A stretch of DNA of 50,469 bases from an uncultured Eubacteriales bacterium (GTDB lineage: Bacteria; Bacillota; Clostridia; Oscillospirales; Oscillospiraceae): positions 1 through 50,469 of the forward strand of contig UROF01000017.1 in assembly GCA_900549475.1 (NCBI GenBank), in the 5' to 3' direction. Shown one piece after another: positions 1 through 7,480 of this stretch. Position 1 is the stretch's first letter; the number at the start of each line of letters is the position of its first letter. Both the position numbers and the translations under genes were made by a program. The notes under the pieces are model-generated. The model did no database searches and was not told where the DNA came from. It worked only from the letters and a program-made list of their open reading frames with translations.

Positions 1-129
1 CTGGAGCTGGATACGGTGGACGCCTTCCTCAGCCTTTTCCCGGCGGAGCAGGTGCGTTGGTACCCGGTGAGCCGCCTGGAACTGACGGCGGATACGCCTG
101 CTCAGGTAGCGGTGCTGGCCATGCCGTAA
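1..129 (+). CDS. C-terminal end of an unidentified protein (possibly SRAP/YedK family)
   Basis: Frame 1 is open from the window edge to a TAA at 127-129, giving the last 42 residues of a protein whose start lies outside. A hairpin terminator follows 17 bases later, so it is a real gene end. The residues YPVSR followed by a short acidic/hydrophobic tail resemble the C-terminus of SOS-response-associated (SRAP/YedK) proteins, where a PVS motif precedes the end. That is a weak resemblance over a short stretch, so the identity stays open. No start or upstream context is visible. Confidence 0.4.
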   Translation: MELDTVDAFLSLFPAEQVRWYPVSRLELTADTPAQVAVLAMP

Positions 130-146
130 CGATTGCATACCAACAT

Positions 147-182
147 AAAAAGGTCTGGGACGGTAGCGTCTCAGACCTTTTT
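147..182. terminator. Bidirectional intrinsic terminator
   Basis: Inverted repeat AAAAAGGTCTG / CAGACCTTTTT around an 11-14 base loop, with A-run and T-run on either side. It lies between two convergent genes (the partial + strand gene and pfkA on the minus strand) and can serve both. Confidence 0.85.
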
Positions 183-206
183 GCTGTTATTTGTGAGGCT
201 GGATCA

Positions 207-1283
207 TCAACCCAGGCTGATGCCCATACGGCGGGCGACCTCCAGCATACCGTGGCCCTCGGGGACCAGACGGCTTTTTCCGGCGATATCGGAGAGCTTG
301 TTGGCCCAGACGTGGTTATTCTTCATAGCCACGGTGATGCCGTAGTTCTCATCCTCCACCATCTTGGCGGCATAGGAGCCAAACTGGGTGGCCAGAACCC
401 GGTCATAGGGAGAGGGCGTGCCGCCCCGCTGCATGTGGCCGGGGACGCAGACACGGGTCTCAAAGCCGGTCATGGCCTCGATCTGTTTGGCAATGCGGTT
501 GGTGGCGGTGGTGTAGCCTTCTTCAGCCCGCCTGGCAGCCCGCTCTTTTTTCTTCATCCGGGCTTCTTCCACGTCGTAGACGCCCTCAGCCACCGCCAGG
601 ATGGAGAAGGATTTTCCTTGCTTGGCCCGCTTCTCAATGGCGGCGCAGACATTTTCGATGGCATAAGGGATCTCGGGGATCAGGATGATGTCGGCACCGC
701 CGGCAATACCGGCATAGAGGGTCAGCCAGCCGGCCTTGTTGCCCATCAGTTCCACCACCATGCAGCGGCTGTGGCTGCCGGCAGTGGTGTGGATGCGGTC
801 GATGGCCTCGGTGGCGATATCCACAGCGGTGTGGAAACCGAAGGTCACATCAGTGCCGTAGATGTCGTTGTCAATGGTCTTGGGCAGGCCGATGATGTTG
901 AGACCCTCCTCAGAGAGAAGGTTGGCAGTCTTGTGGGTGCCGTTGCCGCCCAGACACAGCAGGCAGTCCAGCTTCATCTCCTTGTAGTTCTTCTTCATGG
1001 CGTCCACTTTGTCCACTTCATCGTCGCCGACCACCCGCATGAGTTTGAAGGGGGTGCGCTTTGTGCCCAGAATGGTGCCGCCTACGGTAAGGATACCGGA
1101 GAACTCCTCCCGCTGCATGACTCGCCAGTCGCCGTTGATGAGGCCGTAATAGCCGTTGATGATACCGATGATCTCCAGGTCATCTCCCATGCGCTGATAG
1201 AGCGCTTTGGCCACACCGCGGATGGTGGCGTTAAGCCCCGGGCAGTCTCCGCCGGAGGTCAGGATACCGACGCGCTTTTTCAT
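207..1283 (-). CDS. pfkA: 6-phosphofructokinase
   Basis: Phosphorylates fructose-6-phosphate to fructose-1,6-bisphosphate in cytosolic glycolysis. The protein has 358 residues, somewhat longer than the 320-residue E. coli type. It starts with the nucleotide-loop motif GILTSGGDCPGLNA (residues 6-19) and carries the catalytic TIDND (136-140; D138 corresponds to E. coli D127). The phosphate-donor positions read GGNGT (112-116) and PKTIDND. G115 equals E. coli G104, typical of ATP enzymes; PPi enzymes have D there. K135 equals position 124, which is G in classical ATP-PFKs and K in PPi-PFKs and some actinobacterial ATP-PFKs. N114 replaces the usual Asp103. ATP dependence is likely but donor use is not certain from sequence. 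The ATG has a good AAGGGGGA ribosome site. Monocistronic, with its own promoter. Confidence 0.95.
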   Translation of the reverse strand: MKKRVGILTSGGDCPGLNATIRGVAKALYQRMGDDLEIIGIINGYYGLINGDWRVMQREEFSGILTVGGTILGTKRTPFKLMRVVGDDEVDKVDAMKKNYKEMKLDCLLCLGGNGTHKTANLLSEEGLNIIGLPKTIDNDIYGTDVTFGFHTAVDIATEAIDRIHTTAGSHSRCMVVELMGNKAGWLTLYAGIAGGADIILIPEIPYAIENVCAAIEKRAKQGKSFSILAVAEGVYDVEEARMKKKERAARRAEEGYTTATNRIAKQIEAMTGFETRVCVPGHMQRGGTPSPYDRVLATQFGSYAAKMVEDENYGITVAMKNNHVWANKLSDIAGKSRLVPEGHGMLEVARRMGISLG

Positions 1284-1327
1284 GTGCGATTCCCCCTTAT
1301 AATATAGTGTGTGATTTCTTCTCTTTC

Positions 1328-1356
1328 AGGATACCTCCTGACAGAAAGGTTGTCAA
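1328..1356 (-). promoter_or_regulatory. pfkA promoter
   Basis: On the minus strand, -35 TTGACA (1351-1356), 17-base spacer, -10 TATCCT (1328-1333), about 45 bases upstream of the pfkA ATG. Near-consensus for the housekeeping sigma factor. Confidence 0.7.
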
Positions 1357-1448
1357 TGCTGTTTGTCCTTCCGCTGCCGCGAATAAAGATACGGCACAAG
1401 ACATATACTGTGTCCGGAAGTGGGGAAAAACCACAAAGGAGGATGCAG

Positions 1449-1976
1449 ATGGAAAACACATGCCGGAAGTGGCGGATCGGTGAATTCCTGTTTACCAGCG
1501 CTGCCGGAACGCTGCTTCATTTTCTTTATGAATGGAGCGGGAAAAATCCTGTTGTGGGAGCTTTTTCTGCCGTCAATGAATCCACATGGGAGCATATGAA
1601 GCTGCTGTTTGTGCCGCTGCTTCTGACAGCTTTGGTTTCCATGGTGTTTGGAGGCCGCTGTCAGGGATATTGGACAGCAAAGCTGGTAGGAGCTGTAGGA
1701 GGCCTTTTGCTTATCCCATTGCTTTATTACGGCTATACTGGGGCGCTGGGAATTTCCGTTATGTGGGTGGACATTGCTATTTTTTATGTGGCTGCGGCTG
1801 CTGCATTTTTGCTGGAGGGGCATCTGACAGAGTACCTGCCCATGCGCAACGGACCACTCCAGGCGGTGGCGGCAGCTCTGTTTGCCACATTGGCGGTGCT
1901 GTTTGTCTGGTATACGTTTGCGCCGCCCCATCTTCCCTTGTTCCAGGACCCGCTTACCATGACCTATGGGATTTGA
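1449..1976 (+). CDS. DUF6512-type membrane protein
   Basis: A 175-residue integral membrane protein of unknown function. The N-terminal part has a conserved-looking block (HFLYEWSG, then FSAVNESTWEHMKLL at about residues 24-54) that I recognise from the Firmicutes DUF6512 family. About five hydrophobic segments follow. The frame is open further upstream to 1311, but the start at 1449 is chosen because AAAGGAGG at 1435-1442 sits six bases before it; an in-frame ATG at 1443 abuts the ribosome site. It is a single gene closed by its own terminator, divergent from pfkA. No catalytic residues can be pointed out; WEH and the Asn/Glu of NES in the conserved block could be functional. Confidence 0.75.
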   Translation: MENTCRKWRIGEFLFTSAAGTLLHFLYEWSGKNPVVGAFSAVNESTWEHMKLLFVPLLLTALVSMVFGGRCQGYWTAKLVGAVGGLLLIPLLYYGYTGALGISVMWVDIAIFYVAAAAAFLLEGHLTEYLPMRNGPLQAVAAALFATLAVLFVWYTFAPPHLPLFQDPLTMTYGI

Positions 1977-1977
1977 C

Positions 1978-2013
1978 AAATCGTGGAGATGCCACCGGCA
2001 TCTCCACGATTTT
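1978..2013 (+). terminator. Intrinsic terminator after the DUF6512 gene
   Basis: Perfect stem AAATCGTGGAGATGCC / GGCATCTCCACGATTT with a 3-4 base loop, starting right after the stop codon. The run of T overlaps the -35 of the next promoter. Confidence 0.85.
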
Positions 2014-2014
2014 C

Positions 2015-2043
2015 TTGCCATTGGGAGTACAATGGGATATATT
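2015..2043 (+). promoter_or_regulatory. Promoter of the ECF sigma/anti-sigma operon
   Basis: -35 TTGCCA (2015-2020), 17-base spacer, -10 TATATT (2038-2043). The predicted transcription start near 2050 leaves a 76-base leader before the GTG start chosen for the sigma factor. It looks like a SigA-type promoter; I did not see a clear ECF autoregulatory motif. Confidence 0.55.
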
Positions 2044-2125
2044 TTTTATATAACAGCAGAAAATGAGAACTTATGAATTAGCTCATTCGTCTAACAGACA
2101 GAATGGAGCGGAAAGGATTTTTCGC

Positions 2126-2620
2126 GTGGCAAGAATTCAGGAAGAACAGCTGACCAGCTTTTTAGTGGAAAATCAGGCGCGGTTTTACCGTTTGGCTTAC
2201 AGCTATCTGAAAAACAGGGAAGAGGCTCTGGATGCGGTACAGACCGCGGTCTGCAGGGCACTGGAGAAAATGGATAGCCTTCAGGAGCCGGATGCCCTGC
2301 GGGCCTGGTTTTACCGCATTTTAATAAATGTATGTACAGACGTTCTGCGGCGGCAAAAACGCGTCACCCTGCTGCCGCCGGAGGAATTGGACGAAGGGAG
2401 TTATGAGGACCCGCTGCCGGCGGATGAACTGCTGCAGCGGCGTGTAGAGGAGCTGCCTTTGGAATTGCAGACGGTGATCAAACTGCGCTTTTATGAGGAG
2501 CTATCCCTCAAAGAGATCAGCGAGGTCACCGGTTGGAATTTGAATACCGTAAAGACCCGTCTGTACACAGCTTTGAAAAAGCTGAGACTATCGCTGGAAG
2601 GAGAAGAAATATATGGATGA
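2126..2620 (+). CDS. ECF-type RNA polymerase sigma factor (SigV-like)
   Basis: Alternative sigma factor of the extracytoplasmic-function family, expected to direct cell-envelope stress genes. Region 2 includes FYRLAYSYLKNREEALDAVQ (about residues 20-39) and the following ALRAWFYRILINVC. Region 4 is LPLELQTVIKLRFYEELSLKEIS with the helix-turn-helix TGWNLNTVKTRLYTALKKLR near the end. The frame extends up to an ATG at 2063, but that ATG has no ribosome site. GTG at 2126 is preceded by GAAAGGA eight bases upstream and gives the usual length of 164 residues. The gene overlaps its anti-sigma partner by 8 bases, indicating translational coupling. Assignment to the SigV branch rests on the RsiV-like neighbour. 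Confidence 0.9.
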   Translation: MARIQEEQLTSFLVENQARFYRLAYSYLKNREEALDAVQTAVCRALEKMDSLQEPDALRAWFYRILINVCTDVLRRQKRVTLLPPEELDEGSYEDPLPADELLQRRVEELPLELQTVIKLRFYEELSLKEISEVTGWNLNTVKTRLYTALKKLRLSLEGEEIYG

Positions 2621-3473
2621 ATTCAAAGACGCAAAGAAGGCGTATGAGGACATCCCGCTGCCTGAGGAATTAGGCGGACGGGTGTGGGCCGGTATATGCC
2701 AGGGGCGGGCGAATCGCCGTCGTGCCCGGAGGCGGCGCGTCCTGCGTACAGTGGGAACTTTTGCCGCCTGCTTTGTACTGCTGGTGGGCGGACTGAATCT
2801 GTTTCCCGGCTTTGCGTCAGCCGCAGCGGAGATCCCTGTGCTGGGCAGCTTTTTTCAGGTGCTCACAGTGCGGGATTATGACACGGTAAAGGATCAGATC
2901 AATTACCATGTGTCCGTACCGGAGATCCAGACAGAGGGAAATGACGATTTGGCACAGAAAGTGAATGCGGAGATTCAGGAGCGGGTCGATGCTCATCTGG
3001 AGGAGACGAAGCAGCTCTGGGAGGAATACCGGGAGGCCTATCTGGCGACCGGCGGTACAGAGGAAGAGTGGGAACAGCGCCAGATGGATGTGATCGTGGA
3101 TTACGAGATCAAGAGCCAGACGGACACCACGGTTTCCTTTGTGGTCAACCTGTTCCAAGGGTCTTTTAATGCCTATAATAAGCTGTACTTCTATAATCTG
3201 GATCTGGCGGAGGATCGGGACATCACCCTGGAAGATCTGCTGGGTGAGGATTGGGTAGAGATCTGCAACGAGGCGATCCAGAAACAGATCGACGCCAGTG
3301 TGGATGAGGATGGTTTTACCTACTTCTTCTCGGCGGAGGACGGCGGCTTCACCACAGTAGATGAGAATACCTCGTTCTATATCAGTGAGGACGGTACTCC
3401 GGTGGTGGTGTTCCCCCAGTATGAGATCGCTGCCGGTGCCGCCGGTGCAGTGGAGTTCCGGATCGATAATTGA
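2613..3473 (+). CDS. RsiV-like membrane anti-sigma factor
   Basis: 286 residues. A cytoplasmic N-terminus (1-42), rich in Arg at 32-42, would hold the sigma factor. One membrane segment (about 44-64) is followed by FASA, a signal-peptidase-like AXA site at 68-70. The extracellular part (75-286) resembles the DUF4163/DUF3298 domain of RsiV. It carries the FQGSFNAYNKLYFYNLDL and EDRDITLEDLL segments typical of that fold. In B. subtilis and related Firmicutes, RsiV binds lysozyme, signal peptidase then cuts it, and RasP releases SigV; here this is inferred from domain layout and the sigma neighbour. The gene starts inside the end of the sigma gene and is followed by a bidirectional terminator. 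The target genes cannot be seen in the window. Confidence 0.82.
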   Translation: MDEFKDAKKAYEDIPLPEELGGRVWAGICQGRANRRRARRRRVLRTVGTFAACFVLLVGGLNLFPGFASAAAEIPVLGSFFQVLTVRDYDTVKDQINYHVSVPEIQTEGNDDLAQKVNAEIQERVDAHLEETKQLWEEYREAYLATGGTEEEWEQRQMDVIVDYEIKSQTDTTVSFVVNLFQGSFNAYNKLYFYNLDLAEDRDITLEDLLGEDWVEICNEAIQKQIDASVDEDGFTYFFSAEDGGFTTVDENTSFYISEDGTPVVVFPQYEIAAGAAGAVEFRIDN

Positions 3474-3528
3474 AGGCTAATGGCTGGCCATCTATCGTCA
3501 ATTTTTGCGAAAGATCATTTATAGAAAA

Positions 3529-3558
3529 ACGCCCTGCCGCCAACTGGCGGCAGGGCGT
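3529..3558. terminator. Bidirectional intrinsic terminator
   Basis: Perfect 13-bp stem ACGCCCTGCCGCC / GGCGGCAGGGCGT with a 4-base loop, flanked by A-run and T-rich sequence. It separates the convergent rsiV-like and C26 hydrolase genes. Confidence 0.85.
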
Positions 3559-3583
3559 CATCTATTTTGTCAGGGAAAGACGG

Positions 3584-4312
3584 TCAATATCGGTGTGCAG
3601 TCCGCCAAATGACGGCCTGTTCCACCAAATAGCGGAATAGAGGACGAAAACGGGGATATGCCTCCACCAACCGCTCCGGGTGCCACTGGACAGCATAGAT
3701 GTTTCTGACGTTGTCCTCAATGGCCTCCACCACACCGTCCTCAGCAAAGGCGGTAATGGAAAAACCGGGGGCCAGGACGTCCACGGCCTGGTGGTGATAG
3801 GTATTGACCATCAAAGGCTCGTTTCTCAGCAGGCGTTCCATCAGGGAACCGGGGACTAATCGGGCCTCATGAGTCCGAAGAGTATCCTTGTCCGATGTGT
3901 GGACGAGAGAACCGGGGCGTTGGGAGGGCAAGTCCTGAATAAGGGTGCCTCCAAAACACACGTTGATGATCTGCAGACCCCGGCAGATACCAAATACTGG
4001 AAGTCCAGCCTCTGCAGCCATGCGGACCAGGGCCAGATCCATGCGGTCTTTGTCTGCATAGGTGTAGACAACCTGGGGCACAGGAGACTGACCGTAGAAG
4101 GAGGGACAAATATCCTCTCCTCCAGGTACCAGGAGGCCGTCCAGCAGGGGAAGGTATTCACCGGCCCGGCTGGCATCCTCATCCACAGGAATGACCAGGG
4201 GGGTGGCCCCGGCGGCAATAAGGGCCTGAAGATAGGATGTGTTGACCATGTGCTTGTCGGGGGCAATCCGGGCGTCCTCGGCGGCTACCAGACCGATGAC
4301 AGGTTTGCTCAT
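3584..4312 (-). CDS. Gamma-glutamyl-gamma-aminobutyrate hydrolase family protein (peptidase C26)
   Basis: A 242-residue class I glutamine amidotransferase-like hydrolase, expected to cleave a gamma-glutamyl amide in the cytosol. The nucleophile elbow GICRG places Cys at 110. The acid/base pair lies in QWHPE (H210, E212). VPGGEDICPSFYG and the NTYHHQ segment are typical of the PuuD / C26 branch. The substrate is not defined by sequence: putrescine catabolism partners are absent, and in Clostridia these proteins are often annotated only as family members. It lies 107 bases downstream of the transketolase C-subunit on the same strand and could be read from it or from an unseen promoter. The ribosome site (AGGTATAGGAAA) is weak. 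Confidence 0.88.
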   Translation of the reverse strand: MSKPVIGLVAAEDARIAPDKHMVNTSYLQALIAAGATPLVIPVDEDASRAGEYLPLLDGLLVPGGEDICPSFYGQSPVPQVVYTYADKDRMDLALVRMAAEAGLPVFGICRGLQIINVCFGGTLIQDLPSQRPGSLVHTSDKDTLRTHEARLVPGSLMERLLRNEPLMVNTYHHQAVDVLAPGFSITAFAEDGVVEAIEDNVRNIYAVQWHPERLVEAYPRFRPLFRYLVEQAVIWRTAHRY

Positions 4313-4419
4313 TTTCCTATACCTCTTTTACACAGCATGGTACCCGGAGCCCATGGGGGCTGCCGGGAAAACGGGAGGCACGAAACTAGTGCGCTTCCCA
4401 AGTGGGAGCGGCAGGCCCC

Positions 4420-5343
4420 TTAGAAAATCTCCTTGATGCTCTCAGCGATCTGAGGAGCGGTGAGGCCGTACTCCTTGAGGACTTCCTTGGCCTTGCCGGA
4501 CTGACCGAACTGATCCTGAATGCCGATCTTCTTGAACTGGCAGCAGATCTTGCCCATGAGGACATCGGCCACTGCATCGCCCAAGCCGCCGATGACACTG
4601 TGCTCCTCCACAGTGACTACGCGGCTGCACTTCTGCGCATAGTCCATGACGCACTGGGCATCAATGGGCTTGATGGTGTGGACGTTGATGACGGCCACGC
4701 TCTTGCCCTCGGCCTCCAGAAGCTTGGCAGCTTCCAGAGCGGCGCTGACCATCAGGCCAGTAGCAAATACTGCCACATCCGTGCCGTCCCGCATGACGTT
4801 GGCCTTGCCGATCTCGAAGGGATAATCCTCCTCAAAGACAGGGGAAGCCAGACGGGCCAGACGCAGATACACAGGGCCCTGCATCTCAGCGGCGGCAAAT
4901 ACGGCCTTACGGGTCTCGTTGGCATCGGCGGGGCAGATGACGGTCATGCCGGGGATGGCCCGCATCAGAGCCAGATCCTCGATGCACTGATGGCTGCCGC
5001 CGTCCTCGCCCACGGATACGCCGGCGTGGGTCATGGCCAGCTTTACATTGAGCTTGGGGTAGGCGATGGAGTTGCGGACCTGCTCATAAGCCCGGCCGGC
5101 GCCGAACATGGCGAAGGTGGAGCAGAAGGGGATCAGACCCATCGTGGACATACCGGCGGCCATGTCTACCATGTTGGCTTCCGCGATACCGGCGTTGAAA
5201 TGGCGCTCGGGGAATGCGTTTTTGAAGGTAACGGTCATGGTGGCATGGGCCAGGTCGGCATCCAGCACCACTACCTTATCGTTGACGGCACCCAGCTCAG
5301 CCAGGGCCTCGCCGTAAGCGGCTCTCGTTGCTTTTTCACTCAT
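4420..5343 (-). CDS. Transketolase, C-terminal subunit
   Basis: 307-residue half of a split transketolase. It contains the pyrimidine-binding domain (MSTMGLIPFCSTFAMF and THAGVSVGEDGGSHQ, about residues 50-118) and the C-terminal transketolase domain (VINVHTIKPID, about 218-228). With the partner encoded just upstream it transfers two-carbon ketol units in the non-oxidative pentose phosphate pathway, in the cytosol. Split transketolases are normal in Clostridia and archaea. The gap from the N-subunit stop is four bases, with a GGAGG site inside the end of the upstream gene, so the two are co-translated. A DXS-type role is less likely because both halves match transketolase motifs. Confidence 0.93.
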   Translation of the reverse strand: MSEKATRAAYGEALAELGAVNDKVVVLDADLAHATMTVTFKNAFPERHFNAGIAEANMVDMAAGMSTMGLIPFCSTFAMFGAGRAYEQVRNSIAYPKLNVKLAMTHAGVSVGEDGGSHQCIEDLALMRAIPGMTVICPADANETRKAVFAAAEMQGPVYLRLARLASPVFEEDYPFEIGKANVMRDGTDVAVFATGLMVSAALEAAKLLEAEGKSVAVINVHTIKPIDAQCVMDYAQKCSRVVTVEEHSVIGGLGDAVADVLMGKICCQFKKIGIQDQFGQSGKAKEVLKEYGLTAPQIAESIKEIF

Positions 5344-5347
5344 TATC

Positions 5348-6160
5348 TCAGCCCTCCAATTCCTTCAAAGCCTGCTGGCGCTGCTCCTCATTGGGCGCCT
5401 TGCCGTGCCAGCCCACCTGGTTTTCCATGTAGCTGACGCCCTTGCCCTTGACGGTGTGGGCCAGGATAGCCTTGGGCTTGCCAGGCTCCGTGGGCTCGTT
5501 GAGAGCGGCCACAACGGCCTCGATATCGTTGCCGTCAGCCAGCTCGATGGTGTGGAAGCCAAAGGCTTTGAGCTTGGCGGCCATGTCGCCCAGGCTCATG
5601 ACTTCGTCGTTGGTGCCGTCGATCTGCAGGCCATTGTTGTCGATGGCAACCGTCAGATTGTCCAGCTTATAGTGGTTGGCAGCCATAAAGGCCTCCCAGA
5701 CCTGGCCCTCCTGGCACTCGCCATCGCCCAGGATGGTGAACACCTTGGTATCCTTGCCCAGGTATTTGGCACCCAGTGCCATACCCACAGCGATGGAGAC
5801 GCCCTGGCCCAGAGAGCCGGTGGAAGCGTCCACGCCGGGGATCTTCTTCATATCGGGGTGACCCTGAAGAATGCCGTGGAGCTGGCGGAAGTTCTGGAAC
5901 TCCGCCTTGTCAAAAAAGCCCAGCTCCGCCAGGACGCCGTAGTAGCAGGGAGCAGAGTGTCCCTTGCTCAGGACAAAACGGTCCCGGTTGGGGTCCTTGG
6001 GGTTCTTAGGATCAATACGCATCTGAGTGCAGAAAATAGCGCTCATCAGCTCGGTGGCGGACAGGGAACCGCCGGGGTGGCCGCTGCCGGCATTGGCCGT
6101 CATGTTAATAATATCGCGGCGAACTTCTGTGCAGAATTGTTTGAGTTCTGCTGTGTTCAT
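5348..6160 (-). CDS. Transketolase, N-terminal subunit
   Basis: 270-residue thiamine-diphosphate-binding half. GHPGGSLSATE (about residues 24-34) and the ThDP/Mg motif GDGECQEGQVWEA (about 140-152) are plain to see. The frame extends 21 codons upstream, but ATG at 6160 is preceded by GGGAGGT at the right distance, and the promoter's predicted start point falls inside the extension. First gene of the two-gene transketolase unit. A cre-like palindrome lies upstream of the promoter at the distance known for CcpA-activated genes, which would link pentose phosphate flux to glycolytic state (see findings). Confidence 0.94.
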   Translation of the reverse strand: MNTAELKQFCTEVRRDIINMTANAGSGHPGGSLSATELMSAIFCTQMRIDPKNPKDPNRDRFVLSKGHSAPCYYGVLAELGFFDKAEFQNFRQLHGILQGHPDMKKIPGVDASTGSLGQGVSIAVGMALGAKYLGKDTKVFTILGDGECQEGQVWEAFMAANHYKLDNLTVAIDNNGLQIDGTNDEVMSLGDMAAKLKAFGFHTIELADGNDIEAVVAALNEPTEPGKPKAILAHTVKGKGVSYMENQVGWHGKAPNEEQRQQALKELEG

Positions 6161-6194
6161 GGTATTACCTCCCATCAGAATTTTGCCTGTCCAT

Positions 6195-6223
6195 AGCATA
6201 CTGCACTTTGTGCGGAAAGTCAA
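6195..6223 (-). promoter_or_regulatory. Transketolase operon promoter
   Basis: Minus strand -35 TTGACT (6218-6223), 17-base spacer, -10 TATGCT (6195-6200). Predicted start of transcription near 6188, about 28 bases before the ATG. Confidence 0.75.
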
Positions 6224-6237
6224 TCAGCCAATGAAAT

Positions 6238-6251
6238 TGAAAGCGCTTTGA
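6238..6251. promoter_or_regulatory. cre-like site (CcpA or LacI-family operator)
   Basis: TGAAAGCGCTTTGA matches the cre consensus TGWAANCGNTNWCA at 13 of 14 positions, and its reverse complement also scores 13 of 14. It lies 15 bases upstream of the transketolase -35, centred at about -56.5 from the predicted start, in a divergent intergenic region shared with the HAD phosphatase. Confidence 0.65.
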
Positions 6252-6291
6252 ATTTGCTTTTCTGAGGTTTTTATACCTGAAACCGTACAAA

Positions 6292-6320
6292 TTGACAGCC
6301 CATTTCCCTCGTGCTATAAT
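6292..6320 (+). promoter_or_regulatory. Consensus promoter of the HAD phosphatase gene
   Basis: Perfect -35 TTGACA (6292-6297), 17-base spacer, perfect -10 TATAAT (6315-6320). A strong constitutive-type SigA promoter. Confidence 0.85.
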
Positions 6321-6362
6321 ACAAATACTTGTGCCGCCATAGGGCGGAAGGAGGCATTTTAT

Positions 6363-7025
6363 ATGATCAAAGCGGTGGTATTTGACCTGGATGGTACCCT
6401 TCTGGATACCATTCCTGATATTGCCGGAGCACTGAACCGGGCACTGGCAGCCCAGGGCCTGCCCACTCACCCGGTGCGGGTATGTGAAGGCTTTGTAGGC
6501 GGCGGGATCCGGGAGGCAGTACATAAAGCGTCTCCGGAGGGAACTTCGGAGGAAGTCATTGAGGCCATCCTGGCCCGCTATAAGGATGATTACCGTTTCC
6601 ATTGTACAGAGCAGACGGACTACTATCCAGGTGTCCAGGACATGCTCTCCCGACTCTCCGGGGCGGGGCTGGCGCTGGGCATCCTCAGTAATAAGACGGA
6701 GGCTACCGCGCAGGCGATTATCCAACACTTTTTCCCGGAGGTACCGTTCCGGTTCGTGCTGGGCCGGGCGGAGGGACGGCCCTTGAAGCCGGACCCCGGC
6801 GCTGCCGCACCGGTTCTGGCGCAGCTGAATCTGCCCCCGGAGGAGATCGCCTATGTTGGGGACAGCGGAACGGATATTACCTTTGCTCTGGCGGTAGGGA
6901 TGCTGCCGGCAGCAGCACCTTGGGGTTATCGCAGCCGGCAGGAGCTGGCAGACCGGGGGGCAGTACTGCTGCCGGAGAATCCGGCGGAACTGACAGAGCA
7001 GCTCCTGACCCTGGCCAAAGGATAA
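6363..7025 (+). CDS. HAD-superfamily hydrolase, phosphoglycolate phosphatase-like
   Basis: 220-residue phosphatase of HAD subfamily IA. Motif I FDLDGTLLDT (residues 8-17) supplies the Asp nucleophile and acid. ILSNKT (about 108-113) is motif II, KPDP (about 144-147) holds the motif III Lys, and GDSGTD (about 167-172) is motif IV. A helical cap lies between motifs I and II, as in Gph. The substrate (2-phosphoglycolate or another small phosphoester) is not fixed by sequence. Monocistronic, driven by a fully consensus promoter, with a GGAAGGAGG ribosome site and its own terminator; divergent from transketolase. Confidence 0.9.
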   Translation: MIKAVVFDLDGTLLDTIPDIAGALNRALAAQGLPTHPVRVCEGFVGGGIREAVHKASPEGTSEEVIEAILARYKDDYRFHCTEQTDYYPGVQDMLSRLSGAGLALGILSNKTEATAQAIIQHFFPEVPFRFVLGRAEGRPLKPDPGAAAPVLAQLNLPPEEIAYVGDSGTDITFALAVGMLPAAAPWGYRSRQELADRGAVLLPENPAELTEQLLTLAKG

Positions 7026-7045
7026 GTCTATATGATCATGTATCA

Positions 7046-7073
7046 CAAGGCCGCTGGGATACCAGCGGCCTTG
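7046..7073 (+). terminator. Terminator of the HAD phosphatase gene
   Basis: 12-bp stem CAAGGCCGCTGG / CCAGCGGCCTTG with a 4-base loop, followed by CTGCTTTT. Confidence 0.8.
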
Positions 7074-7120
7074 CTGCTTTTCCAGTAAGTGAGAGGAATA
7101 ACTGCTGCCGTAAAAAAGAA

Positions 7121-7150
7121 CATCCGCTGCCGGATTACCGGCAGCGGATG
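7121..7150 (-). terminator. Terminator of the glycine reductase operon
   Basis: Perfect 13-bp stem CATCCGCTGCCGG / CCGGCAGCGGATG with a 4-base loop. On the minus strand it is followed by TTCTTTTTT. It ends the unit that finishes with the 97-residue gene and could also act on the plus strand. Confidence 0.85.
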
Positions 7151-7173
7151 TTTTTCATGTTACAGATGGAGCA

Positions 7174-7467
7174 TCAGCCCAGACGGACCTCGGCGGCCTC
7201 CTCAGGGAGGAAGTAACCGGCCATATCATACTTGTTATAGCCGCTGTAGTCGCTGAGGGCCCGGCCCTGGAGGAAGTAGCTGCGGATAAACCGCTTGCCG
7301 TCCACACAGGTCCAGTTTTCCTGATCCCAGCTGAGATAGCCGTCCTCGTCGGTACGCTTCTCGTTGAAGATCAGATCTACCTGACGGTTGTGGTTAGCCA
7401 CCAGGTCTACCAGCTGATCGGTGGTGAGATCCAGCTCCGTCTTGTTGACGGTATCGATGACTTTCAT
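7174..7467 (-). CDS. Small protein of unknown function, last gene of the glycine reductase operon
   Basis: 97 residues, no signal peptide or membrane segment, mixed charge, rich in Asp/Glu and aromatic residues. One Cys sits in ENWTCVDGKRF near residue 54. The N-terminal third looks like a helix (LTTDQLVDLVANHNRQVDLIFNEK) and the C-terminus is Tyr-rich (SDYSGYNKYDMAGYFLPEE). I do not recognise a family. It starts 13 bases after the grdD stop with an AAGGAGG site and is followed by the operon terminator, so it is almost certainly co-expressed with glycine reductase. A role as an accessory or stabilising subunit is conceivable but only inferred from position. Confidence 0.8.
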   Translation of the reverse strand: MKVIDTVNKTELDLTTDQLVDLVANHNRQVDLIFNEKRTDEDGYLSWDQENWTCVDGKRFIRSYFLQGRALSDYSGYNKYDMAGYFLPEEAAEVRLG

Positions 7468-7480
7468 CTTGTATGCCTCC

